Source of the DNA: Acanthaster planci
Taxonomy: Eukaryota; Echinodermata; Asteroidea; Valvatida; Acanthasteridae
Direction of reading: 5' to 3'
Length of the DNA: 38,818 bases
Assembly: GCF_001949145.1 (NCBI RefSeq)
Contig: NW_019091526.1
Location: 720,562 to 759,379, forward strand
The translations under genes and the position numbers were made by a program. Shown here one piece after another: positions 12,601 through 22,318 of the stretch; the stretch's first letter is position 1, and each line of letters opens with the position of its first letter. The notes beneath the pieces were generated by a model. That model searched no databases, was not told the DNA's origin, and worked only from the letters and a program-made list of their open reading frames with translations.

Positions 12601-15600
12601 GCTTAATGATCTCTTGCTTTCATTGTCACTTGTATCTAAACCAGATGCTGCGAAACCGGGTATCAGGCCTTGTGGAGTCCATCAAACATGCCAGATCTGC
12701 CATTCCTCGGGCCCTGAGTGACATTGGTCCACTGCCTCCCATGAGTCCTCCCATGTCACCTGTAAGGAAATCCAGGGGGTCTCATCAGGAGACAGACAAG
12801 AAGGTGCTCTCTCCTCCAACATCTCAAAGGCCAGGATCTCCCTCTCCCATTGATGAACAGGATGGCAGCGGTGGGGACAGGATATTTGTGTTTGATAGAA
12901 GGCCAAAGGTAATGATTGTAGGCATTGCCTACCATTATGGTGTCTTTACTTGGATAGCCAGTTTCTGCTTTTTGGGGGGAAGGTGTTTTTCTTCTGCAAT
13001 TATTGGCCAAATATTGTTACCGTGACTGTCTCAAACTTTGTCCAAACTACACATAGGTCATAGAGGATGGCCGTTGTAATGCAAAACAGTGAACTGACTT
13101 TGTTTCGAAATAACTACAGTGCAGTTGTACTCCAAGTTCTGCTTACATTTAATAATTTTGAATTACTCTTTTTCAGACAACAGTGCAGTTAGCAACATGC
13201 AGCATTATTCAAGACCATAGTATGAAGACTTGTGCCAATGTCACATCACCTGCATACCGTCCCGCTGCAACCACTCCCATTAACCATCACAGCCTTGGTC
13301 CACGCTCTAATGGAGATGGCTATGAATCTCCAGAAATGGCACCAGCAGAGACACCATCAGATGAGAGAGAGTCCAGTACAGTGCTGGGGTCAGAGAAGGT
13401 CGCACTCTTGGATTCAGTGCTGTGTTTCCTTGGAGACATCTTTCATGACAAGGACCTGTGGTTCTTGGACGAGGGTTTTCAGAGTGTGCTGACGATACTT
13501 GCAGGAGATCTTCTTGATGGGTCAGCCTCAGCCTTTGATAACATAATGCACTTTTTTTAATCCCTTGATAGAGTCTTTGTAATGTCCACCAAGAGTATAA
13601 TCTCTATGTGAATGCAGCAAAAATCTGAAGTAATTTGCAAGGAAATCCCCATTGCCTCTGAGAAGTTCATCAAGACTAACACATCTTTCAAACTAAAATG
13701 TCAGAAGCAAGAAGTATTCATTTATGAGACCATCATTTCATCCAATTGAATTTTTTCACAGAAATGTGGCGAATGGCTTCTCAGGTTAAGTTTGTGAAAC
13801 TGTAACAACTTTGAGTAACATAGCCAGTGTTTGAAGAATAATTCCAACATCGTTGCTGGTTGTAATTTTTCTAAGTTAATATTTGAATTCTAGATGGATA
13901 GAAAGACAAGTGAATTTGCTTCTGTCGGACCAATGGTGTGCCTTCTACATGGCTGAACTAAGAGAGGCACTCTGGCCTGGAGGGAAGTTGCTGTCTGCTA
14001 ATGAGGGGACGGGTACAAGAACAGAGGCTGAGAAAGCAGCTACAATGAAGGAAGTTCTGACTATGCTTGTAGACGCAATGCCAGGTACATTTAGTGATCA
14101 GAGTATCGCCGTTGTCAAGTCTGCCACAATTCCTTGCAAGTCAAGCCTTAAGCAAGTCATAGCAAGCTCACAAGCCATCCATTCTTCAGACAAGTCACAA
14201 GCCATTCAAATGAACTGTGTGACAAAAATTATTACTTCTTTATTGTTCACCCCATTATTGTGGCTAGCCATGCAAAGGACTTGCAAAAGGACTTCTGATG
14301 GACTTGATTGCAACATGACATGCAGGTCTTACGAGAGGACTCGTGATGACCGGACTTGCGAAAGATTGTGTGATAGGTTTTCTTACAGCATTGCCAAATA
14401 ATCAGGATAAAAATTGTACAAAGTCCCTACATGTACGCAGGTGGGTGACAAATCTGAACATTCTTCGGTCTTGCTTCTTTGGGTTTTTAGTTTGAATGAT
14501 CAATTGTATATGGTTATCACAAGGGGTCAGTACAGCTAATTTTATATGCCTTGATACTTGTTGATGGAAGATGCTCCATCGATAGTCTTGATAATCTTCG
14601 GCACTTTGGAGACTACCATGGATCTCAAACCTTCCCAATGATTAGTTATTTTTGAACGGCCTTTGTGTTATGATTTCTCATCGTCAGTGAGAAAGGGCAC
14701 TCTGTCACCCCTCGCTGTGGCCAATTTTGATCAGTGATAATCAGATAATGATGGCTTCTTCTGGGGTAGCAGTACACAATATTTATATGGGCACCAGGTG
14801 AAATTGACCACATTTTCTTAATGTGGCTTAAAATCTTTAGATACACATGTACCTTCAGATATAATTAATCACAAATCTTAAATTATGTATGAGCATAATT
14901 TTGCTTTAATTTGGAATGGACTTTTAGTTTATTTTCATTTCTGTTCCCAGGTTCCCAAAATGAAGTCAACCTCACTTTCATTTCAATATGGCAGCCTTGT
15001 GAATAGAGCAAATTGCAGCTGGACAAACTTGGCTGTTTGATGTTCACAGTGTTGGGACAAGTTGTATACGCTGGTTGGCACGTGACCTGTTCTTAGTGTG
15101 TATGACTAATTTTCTGCTGAATGTGCACAAAACAATGGCATCTTCTTGTGTGATATGACAATGGCACTTAAATTCTTGTGTCAGTCCAGCCTCTCTCTTT
15201 GTCCTTGTAGAGCAGGTCCTTGTGCTGGAGATGCACAAATCCATATTTGTATTCTACACAGGTGTTGATAAGCTAGAGTCCATGTGAGTTTGGAGTTTGG
15301 TCTCTTGCATGCACACTTAGTAAAACCACTTATTTGTCGTCTATTTGTCCAATGTCCAGACTTGTTCTACACAGTTGTTGACAAACAGGACTGGCAGGAT
15401 GGGCTACAGCTGCTTCTAGATTCCTTGGGAGATCCTCAACTCAACAGGTATCGCCATATGTCCAATTTCATTTTCTCTTTACCTTCCATCACATCTGTGA
15501 TAGGTTTGGCAACGTTCATGTCAAAAGGAAGAGCCTGATGTATGATTTTAATTAAGAGATTTTTAACCTCAACAGCTATGAGTCGTATCAGTAGTCGTGA

Positions 15601-15964
15601 GTCATTGCAGTATCTTGGGGCAGCATGCCATCTAGTCCAACAGTCCTGAGGACAGGCAGAAACAAATTTGGACTGACATTTTTAGCTCGTTCAAAATTTA
15701 CCACTTCCATGATTACATCAATCTTTAGTACAGTTAAACAAGTCTTTGAAATGATTACATGCATGGAAGAACGTGTACAGTATGTCCTCAATATCACTAA
15801 GAGGTGTCAGTTTGACTTTGCAAAGCATGCCAAATATGTCTTTCTTGTCTGTTTTTCTTGCCTTCAGGCATCTGTTGTTCACCATCTTAGACTTAATGAT
15901 GGATGCTTTGATTAGTGAAATCAAAGATGAAGACTTCCAGAAGAACCTCATTTCCAGGATTTGA
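6653..15964 (+). CDS. SNX19: SNX19-like sorting nexin, complete, 9 exons
   Basis: Exons 6653-9160, 9814-9973, 11291-11388, 11906-12031, 12645-12908, 13177-13520, 13894-14084, 15360-15447 and 15868-15964 join in frame to 3876 bp (1291 aa; human SNX19 about 992 aa). Every junction is GT-AG with matching phase. Domains: hydrophobic membrane segments at about residues 25-62; a PXA domain at about 120-300 with DFVLSWYTVYV and EILTCNLLIPLLDLLADPDF; a long Ser/Thr/Pro-rich linker at about 310-800; a PX domain at about 810-950 with the phosphoinositide-binding RRHREF motif at 866-871 and the IPLAPTAKP loop; and a C-terminal nexin domain with WIERQVNLL and ALWPGG. The family tethers ER to endolysosomes through its membrane anchor and PX domain. 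The start has A at -3, and the large first exon (836 codons) matches the single-large-exon layout recalled for vertebrate SNX19. SNX13, SNX14 and SNX25 fit the N-terminus less well. Confidence 0.92.
10026..10272. repeat. MITE-like element in SNX19 intron 2
   Basis: Terminal inverted repeats of 25 bp (10026-10050 and 10248-10272, both beginning GGGTAATTCCAGAAATTAGG when read inward) differ at only one position and bound a 247-bp non-coding unit. Both ends are flanked by AT, which may be a 2-bp target duplication or part of the repeat. No transposase is encoded. It lies in the intron between the two exons of the PX domain and does not touch a splice site. Confidence 0.7.
10587..10625. other. 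Assembly gap (39 N)
   Basis: A run of 39 ambiguous bases lies inside SNX19 intron 2. No exon is expected there, because the flanking PX-domain exons join in phase without it. A single N also occurs near 36619. Confidence 0.95.
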
Positions 15965-17678
15965 TGGTTGGGGTTGGTCATCATCCGTAAGTCAAAAGAA
16001 GAGAGCTACGTTTAATGTTTGTTTTCTTAATCAAGTCATTTGTTTTGATTTGGTTTTGAGGAGTTGAAAAGCTATGCACAGTTTATTTCATGTAGGCTGT
16101 ATGCTATCTAGACAACTTCATTATCCTACTGCTGTAAACCTGAACAGTATTACTGAAATTTTAAAACAGAATTACATGTAGTAGCATAACTTCCTGGGCC
16201 TAGGCTCGTCACATTGGGGTGACATTCATAAATATGGCAACTGCTATGAGCATGTTTCACAAAAGATTTAAGTGAATTATAGTATAAAATGCTGAAGGCA
16301 TGGGAAATTATGTGTTGCAGCTTTGTGAATCTGTAGGATTTAGGAGACATGTAACTTTATTGTTTTGGGTGCTGTAGTTTCCTGTGTGACAAAAGGAAGG
16401 GTTCATTGATATCCATATTGGACATTGTCAACGCCAAACAGTTCGATGCATGCAGTTGTTCAAGCGGCAATCCATTCATTGCTGTTGTGGAATGATTTTT
16501 CGCCGGCCTCAATCGGCGGGGTGAGATTTTCCAGCAAAAAGGCAAGCAGTTGATGGAAAAGCAGATGGTAATCCAATAACCTAAAATAATACTTGACTTC
16601 AGTCACAAGATTGCAAACAAGAGATTCAACATAGACGGTAATCCATTTGAAGTAATACCAGTCTATTACAGATCAATCTCCTCAAATCCATACCACAGAC
16701 ATATTACGCCAAGCTCATTCAATCTGGCAGTTATGTAAAGTACGTGTACATGTAGACAGTACACTCTGGCAGTTAGAACTCATCTTAGGACCCAGAATTT
16801 TGTGGCAGTAAACACAAAGGCGTAAATTGCCACAAAATTGCCAATATTCTGGCAACTTCAGGACATGAATGGCCTATGCATACAATTCACTACACTAATT
16901 GGGGTGAATAAACCCTGGATTAATTCCAGCAAATTATCAGTGTGGCTGTCTCGGGACAAACGTAAGTCCCGAGAAGTTTCGATGGTCAACTTTGAAGACT
17001 AGGCCCTAACGTTAGGACTACAACATGTACACTTGACTCAGACTTCTGAGATCCAGTTCTTTATTAACCCAACTTGTTGGTATTCACAAAGTTCAGCTGA
17101 CTAGGTTCACCAGGATGGTTGAGATCATCCGTGGTAAATTGAGCTGATTTGAGTTTGAGATAACAATCAAATTGGGCTCTCTTGGAACAATCAGAGTTGA
17201 ATAACTTCAAGAAAATCACTGGATATTACAAATGATGTATGACAATTTACAAAGCACACTGGGTAAAAACAACACATGAGGTTAAAACAAAGGAACTAGT
17301 GTGTGATGTGGCATACTGACAAACTTGTAACCACAATGCATGGTTGAACGCACACTGGCATAGAGTAACCACAGGAGCTGCACACAGTTGCCACAGATGG
17401 TCCCGTGTACAAGGTTGTGCAATAAAAAACAAAGGTAGTCTCTTTCACTGCTCAAAAAGGGAAAGTACTCGTGGGCTCTTTTACAAACGCAAAGACACAT
17501 TATGCTGTAGTGTTGTTATTATTAAAAATCCTAAATCTACATGCAATTAAACTTCTTAAAGAAAACTCACTGCAAAGCAGCTGCAGTGACAATCAGTCAT
17601 AAATATACATGTATGTGTACATCGCTAGTTGAGACCGCACGGAACATGTACAGAAATGAAGTACATGTAAGAGCTCAT
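15965..17678 (+). other. SNX19 3' flank: candidate poly(A) signal and hairpin
   Basis: No gene was recognised in this stretch. An AATAAA hexamer at 16907-16912 is the first good polyadenylation signal seen after the SNX19 stop and would give a 3' UTR near 950 bases; this is only a candidate. At 16949-16974 a perfect 9-bp stem (TCTCGGGAC / GTCCCGAGA) closes an 8-base loop. Short open frames at 17.2-17.5 kb look like noise. Confidence 0.4.
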
Positions 17679-18388
17679 AATAGTAACAGTGTATAACAAA
17701 CAGTTAATTATCTCTCTCGCAAGCACATGGAAAGTTCTTTTCCAATGCTTTTGATTGCAGCGTTCAGCGGGCTCAATGCACGTGAGTAACGCAACACCGT
17801 GCATGGCGCATTCTTTGAGCTCACACTCCCAAGTGTGCCCTCCTACTTGCCAACGGCTGCTTTTTTTTTGGAAGCTACTAGCCCTTTAGGCTCAGCTGCC
17901 AGTCTCCTTTTGGTGTTCCTGACCAGGGGAGGAGTTTTGGTGGAGGTTGCATCTAACCTTTTTCCTGTCAATGTTACAATATTACTGTCAGGCCTGTGGA
18001 GGTTGTCGGTGACATTGCCTGCAGCGTTCGCACATGGCTTCAGCGAATTCACATGCTTCAAGACAGAGACTCTATTTCCCGCATTCTCATCCATAATTCG
18101 ACTACAAACCAAGAACTAGGTTCACTTAAACTGTTCTGTTGGAAACTGTTTCCTGTGTGGTACAGATTATGCAGCCTATTGTCACGCAAATATGAGAAAA
18201 AGTTGTAAATTTTTTGTAACTAGTAACAGCACGGTTGAGTTTTGTGGGTAAATTTCACACTCTGAGTTGTGGGTAAGTACCGCGCAATATCATAGAATCT
18301 TGCAGTAACCGAAGTTAGCGAGGTTGAATAGTACCAGTGTATAACAAACAGTTAATTGTACTTTCTCTCGCAAGCACATGGAAAGTTC
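17679..18388. repeat. 60-bp direct repeat pair flanking a retroelement-like fragment
   Basis: The segment 17679-17737 recurs at 18327-18388 in the same orientation. Both contain AGTGTATAACAAACAG and CTCTCGCAAGCACATGGAAA, with a small indel between these blocks. The copies lie about 648 bp apart and enclose the fragment at 17843-18112. They could be remnants of long terminal repeats or of a tandem duplication. Neither full LTR boundaries nor a target duplication could be found. Confidence 0.5.
17843..18112 (-). pseudogene. Possible retroelement integrase C-terminal fragment
   Basis: An 89-codon minus-strand frame contains IMDENAGNRVSVLKHVNSLKP followed by a basic tail (NTKRRL, KKKAAVGK). The pattern 'residues - VLKHVNSLKP' resembles the end of retroelement integrases, where a similar HVNxLKP string closes the last domain. 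Nothing upstream supports a full gene, and the assignment rests on this short motif. It lies between the direct repeats at 17.68 and 18.33 kb, which fits a small retroelement remnant. Confidence 0.3.
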
Positions 18389-19010
18389 CCAATTCTGTGT
18401 ACCGTCCTTTCAAAAGAAATCTTTGAGCCTTGACCGTTACATTTTCTGATCCTCTGTTTAATGTATTGATAATAAATACATACAAGCATAATAAATGAGT
18501 AAATGAAATGAACATGTGAACTTGGTACTTACATGTACGTAGAGACAATTTGTCTGGAAGGCTTCACCTCCTCTGTTTAGACATGAAAACACTACCTTCA
18601 TTGTGAGGACAGCTCCATCTTTAAGTTTCATATTAATTGTGAGTCCCAATTTCTCATGTATACCGTAAGTGGCTTTTGAATTTGAATTTTTTCTACACAA
18701 ACCAAATATTTGGGATGGGCAAATTAGAAGGAATGCACTGAGTTTGGTTCAGTAAACACTGATCATTGCAATACATGTCTAAAATGTCCCAGTTGATCAT
18801 GTCAAACCACAGTTGGCTTTGACAGGTCAAGAACATATTTATTCTGTTCATTATTGTATTTTAACAAACCTGTAAATGTATACTTGATGTCCGTAAAACT
18901 ACTTAATTGTGAAAACTCCAGTTAACAAATGCATAATAATTGTGACCTGCTCTGCACAAAAGGGTAATACATGCAAGTTGCGCAATGCCAAAACACGTAA
19001 GGACCTGCTC

Positions 19011-19030
19011 TACATGTACCGGTACATGTA
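19011..19030. repeat. 20-bp perfect palindrome built from ACATGTA words
   Basis: TACATGTACCGGTACATGTA is a perfect inverted repeat with no spacer. It is the longest exact palindrome noticed among the many ACATGTA-containing sites in the window. It lies in non-coding sequence next to the gypsy fragment. Confidence 0.9.
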
Positions 19031-19210
19031 TTTTGAGAGGGAAAAATTTATTCCAAAACGTGATTTTGTGGTTTTTTTTCTTTAATAGCTTCTATAATAT
19101 TTATATTTTCATAATCGGTGACCACAAACATGGATACTGATGATTAAAAATGAAAAATTGATCATTCAGTAGGAAATCCTACATAGCATTGTGTTTCCAA
19201 GTGAAACACT

Positions 19211-20263
19211 TTATAAGCTTTTTCTCGAAAGAGCTTTTATTGAATTCGAAAAATGTGGATATGTACAAATGTCTAGTTCTCTTATCTGTTGATCCATCAC
19301 AATATTACGGACAATACATGTACCCACACAGTCATGCAATTTGATGCAGCTGTCTTTCCAGCAAGTTGAATTCGTACAAGAGGCTACCCTGCAGCTCTTG
19401 GTATAGTTGAATGAATTGTTGCAAGGGACCAGGTGGGGAACCTCTCTGTATGCAAACAACAGACACGGGATATATTTGCCCCATTGCTCCGGTTCATTCT
19501 GTGTATAGGCACGAAGCATGTGCCTTAAGGTCTCATTAAATCTCTCAACTAGACCAGTGGTCTGATGGTGGTATGGGCTTGCTTTTAGCTGCTTAATACA
19601 GGGATGAGATTTCTCAGCTTTTCAGCTGATTTCAGCTTTTTTTGTTGTGGTTTTCAGATTTTTTTTCCTCACTGTTTGTGTACAAAAGTATAGGAAATTT
19701 TCACAGTTCAGCTTCTTTACATGTATGTCTTTTTTCAGCTGTTTTCAGCTATTTTTATCATTGGTCAATCTCATCCCTGTTAATACCAAGGAGCTCACAC
19801 ACTTCTTTCATAAATGAAGACAGAAATTTGTCCCTTGGTCAGATATTATTTTTTCTGGTATTCCCACACTTGAGAACACCTTGATTAATGCATCAGTGAT
19901 AGTCTTTGCTTCTTTATTTGGGATTGGTATGGCCTCTGGGTATCTAGTTGCATAGTCATATACTACCAAAACTTAACAGTTTCCCAGCTTTGATCTAACT
20001 GCTGGCCCTGATATGTCAATTGCAATACGCTTGAATGGAGTATCTATGATAGGAAGTGTTTGTAAGAGAGCCTTAGTCACTCCGCTATGCCTTGCTGCTT
20101 TCTGACATTTGTCACAAGACTTGCAGTATTCTAGCTGCTACATCTGCAAACACATTTGGCCAAAAGAAGCTCTTCAGTATACGTTGCTGGGTTGTATCTT
20201 TTCCTAGATGTCCGGCCATTGGTATGTCATGGGCAACTCGCAATATCTCTGCCCTATGGGGGA
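19211..20263 (-). pseudogene. Ty3/gypsy integrase fragment, interrupted
   Basis: Read on the minus strand from 20263, the order is: an HHCC zinc finger (AHDMPMAGHLGKDTTQQRIL, then CKSCDKCQ), a catalytic core with RIAIDISGP (first Asp) and SDQGTNF (second Asp), then ASPYHHQTTGLVERFNETL (Glu) and LLFAYREVP. These are the D,D-35-E integrase hallmarks. The frame contains stops and is split by the MITE at 19599-19779. After the REVP motif near 19437 similarity stops. The remaining sequence to 19211 includes AATAAA on the minus strand (complement of 19236-19241) and may be LTR-like. The right end at 20263 abuts the Tigger element. The closest relative in the window is the gypsy copy at 28.67-28.78 kb. 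Confidence 0.85.
19599..19779. mobile_element. 181-bp MITE with 6-bp target duplication TTAATA
   Basis: Terminal inverted repeats CAGGGATGAGATT / AATCTCATCCCTG (13 bp, exact) bound the unit. TTAATA lies immediately outside on both sides (19593-19598 and 19780-19785). The interior is non-coding and contains many TTTTCAGCT words. The paralogous gypsy copy near 28765-28785 reads GCTGCTTTATACCAAG where this copy has GCTGCTTAATA, then the MITE, then TTAATACCAAG, so it supplies an empty site. A 6-bp duplication does not point clearly to one superfamily. Confidence 0.88.
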
Positions 20264-20540
20264 GAGCGGGGTAAGATGAGCCAATTTTGGGTTAAGTTGA
20301 TATAACCTATAAAAAATCACCAGGGCCAGGGTAGTAAATATACTGTCTTATAGACCACATGGTAACCTATGTTTATTGGCAACATTGGCTAGTAGCATGC
20401 ACTCTGCAGTGTCAGTATGAGCCAACAAAAAGAGAAGTGAAACGGCTCAATTTACCCCATTGATGGGGTAAGTTGATCCATGTCGTGGGGTAACTTGATC
20501 CACTGTACCGTAAAAATGACAGCGGCTACTCATCAGGTGA

Positions 20541-21070
20541 AAAAAACAGGAACATTGTGTATTGAGTTTACATTGGTACAGTAACATTTATTCCAACCAT
20601 CACTTAACTGCAAAAGAATTGGTATTTAAATAATAACAGAACTTCAAAGCACATGAGTGACATACTTTTGAAACTCAATTCACGCTTTACTAAGTAGAGT
20701 GCATGTATGTAAATTTCAGTTCACCTTGTCTCATACTCGGTCATTGTCTAAACTTCAGCAGAAACAACACAAAATAGAATCTTGCTGTGGTGTAAGAGAA
20801 AAGGACAGTAGAAGAGTTTGTTTCCAAATGCATTCAACGTCATTTTGCCACTTTGTATACACCCTCCGTCTTGGCTTTTCTGTTATTTAACATAAAAGTT
20901 AAGAAAAAAACGCCCACAATAAACATCTTTGATTGTACATGTATACCATAAAAGTGCACTTTGTGCCCTTTTTCTCAAATACTGAATTTGGATATAATGC
21001 ATCTATTTCAACTTTAAACGTTACGTTTAAGTTTAAGCTCAAGTTGCATTTAAACAACAGTTGACAACTT
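20541..21070. other. Non-coding 3' part of the Tigger remnant
   Basis: The interval from the subterminal repeats to the transposase stop holds no recognised gene. A 63-codon plus-strand frame at 20699-20890 resembles nothing. The sequence ACGTTACGTTTAAG near 21020 is a short internal repeat. Confidence 0.5.
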
Positions 21071-22318
21071 TGTCAGAGAGACCCCCCAACAATTTTTGGT
21101 TTTAGAAGTTTTTGGACAATGTCATCCTTTGCGAAAAATGCAGGGTTATCAGGATTTGGAACAAAAATTTTGTCTTCACAATCTAATTGACCAGACACTT
21201 TCCGAAGGAAGATGCCCTCATAACTGAAGGCATCATCAACATCAACACGGGCTACATGTATGTAATGCACTACATGAGACTTTCCGGCAACCTTCACCAC
21301 AACAAAGTCACCCTTAATGATGTCCATGTCTTCATCCGATGTGTCTGATTCATCACTGATTTCCAAGTCAGACTCTGAACTGGAGGAAGAGCTGGTTTAG
21401 TCAACAGGTTCTTTTTTACGTTTCTGGAACAACACCCTCTAGAGTTCCATTGTTTAAGATTGTTTGTTCTTTACTTGTTTCTTTTCATGGATGGCTGCAA
21501 TTTCATCACGAACAGGGGTGTCAGTGAGGAGTTTTGTGCTTCTTTTCTTCCAGCCTTGAGTAATTGGCTTTCTTTTATGCCCTGCCTTTTGCACAGGAAT
21601 AATATCACTTGGTGAGGAGTATCCATCACTTGATTTGCCTGAATTTTCAGCTGAGTCATTTGTTGATGAAGTTCCCGGGTCAGATGCTGATGGTTGCATG
21701 GAGTCATCAGGTTTGTCTGCTTGTGTTAGAGAGGTATTACTGGTGCTTACATTTCCATCCTCATCTAGCATGTGGTTAAACTTTTTTCCATCTTTTCCTC
21801 CAGTTTGTGATCCGTGGTTGCTGCAGGTGCAAAATCAACATCAGTGAACAGTTTTCTGTTGAATGGATATATTCCAGTGCTCTTGAAACCTGAAATAACA
21901 GTTCTTGGTAGAAGAGCTGACGTATGTGTTTCATTCACCAAAATTGCTTCGAGGGCAGGATCTTAGCCCCATTCATAAGAACTTGGGCAGAATGGCTCAT
22001 TTCTATAAAAATTAAAGGACAAAGTTGGAGTTGTAACCTGATGCGTTATAACAGTTCTTGGTAGAAGAGCTGACGTATGTGTTTCATTCACCAAAATGGG
22101 AATGTCATAGATTGTGACTGTTTTTCCTGGATTGGAACGTAGCCACCCTCCATAGCTTGGTTAAATGCACCTTTAAAAGGTGCATACACAGCCCGGTTCA
22201 GCGGCTGGAGACGATGTGAGGTGTGTGGCGGTAATGTAAGCATCACAATACCATTAGCCCTAGCGACATCAACAGCTTGTACTTCTTTGTCTCCTGACTA
22301 GTGATCATTTGACCCTTG
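21071..22318 (-). pseudogene. pogo/Tigger-type DDE transposase, C-terminal half
   Basis: On the minus strand the blocks run in order: VARANGIVMLTLPPHTSHRL with QPLNRAVYAPFKGAF, a PGKTVTIYDIP block, NETHTSALLPRTVISGFKS, GIYPFNR, an acidic Ser/Thr-rich linker with SPSDIIPV, and a C-terminal module GDFVVVKVAGKSHVVHYI. The PPHTSHRLQPLN stretch is the hallmark that follows the second catalytic Asp in CENP-B/pogo/Tigger transposases. The asparagine replaces the usual Asp of QPLD. The frame is broken by a 103-bp insertion with a 50-bp duplication at 21895-22096, and by stops around 22300 and near the linker. It is inactive and lacks its N-terminal half. Confidence 0.85.
21895..22096. repeat. 50-bp duplication flanking a 103-bp copy of PolB sequence
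   Basis: The block beginning ATAACAGTTCTTGGTAGAAG occurs at 21895-21944 and again at 22048-22096, both encoding the transposase NETHTSALLPRT stretch. Between them, 21945-22047 is a near-identical copy of 24127-24229 in the PolB pseudogene, in the same orientation. The copies differ by four transitions and one single-base indel. Three of the four transitions are at CpG sites of the source copy and change to CpA or TpG in the insert. Confidence 0.9.

Larger units (their letters stand above)
20264..22318 (-). mobile_element. pogo/Tigger-like DNA transposon remnant
   Basis: The segment combines a transposase C-terminal half (21071-22318) with a 3' non-coding part that contains several copies of a 16-bp word of the form GGGGTAAGTTGATCCA. 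Copies start near 20272, 20466 and 20487, with an inverted one near 20434. Such subterminal repeats next to a transposase 3' end suggest the element terminus at about 20264, where gypsy integrase sequence resumes. The 5' half (DNA-binding domain and first catalytic residues) is missing; at about 22318 the element meets the PolB pseudogene. Exact termini are inferred. Confidence 0.65.

Noticed and set aside
17247-17550. Overlapping short frames on both strands
   Set aside because: They have no domain resemblance, no splice-site support and ordinary non-coding composition.
19642-19884. Plus-strand frame at the MITE
   Set aside because: It straddles the MITE boundary and the antisense of integrase, so it is not a gene.
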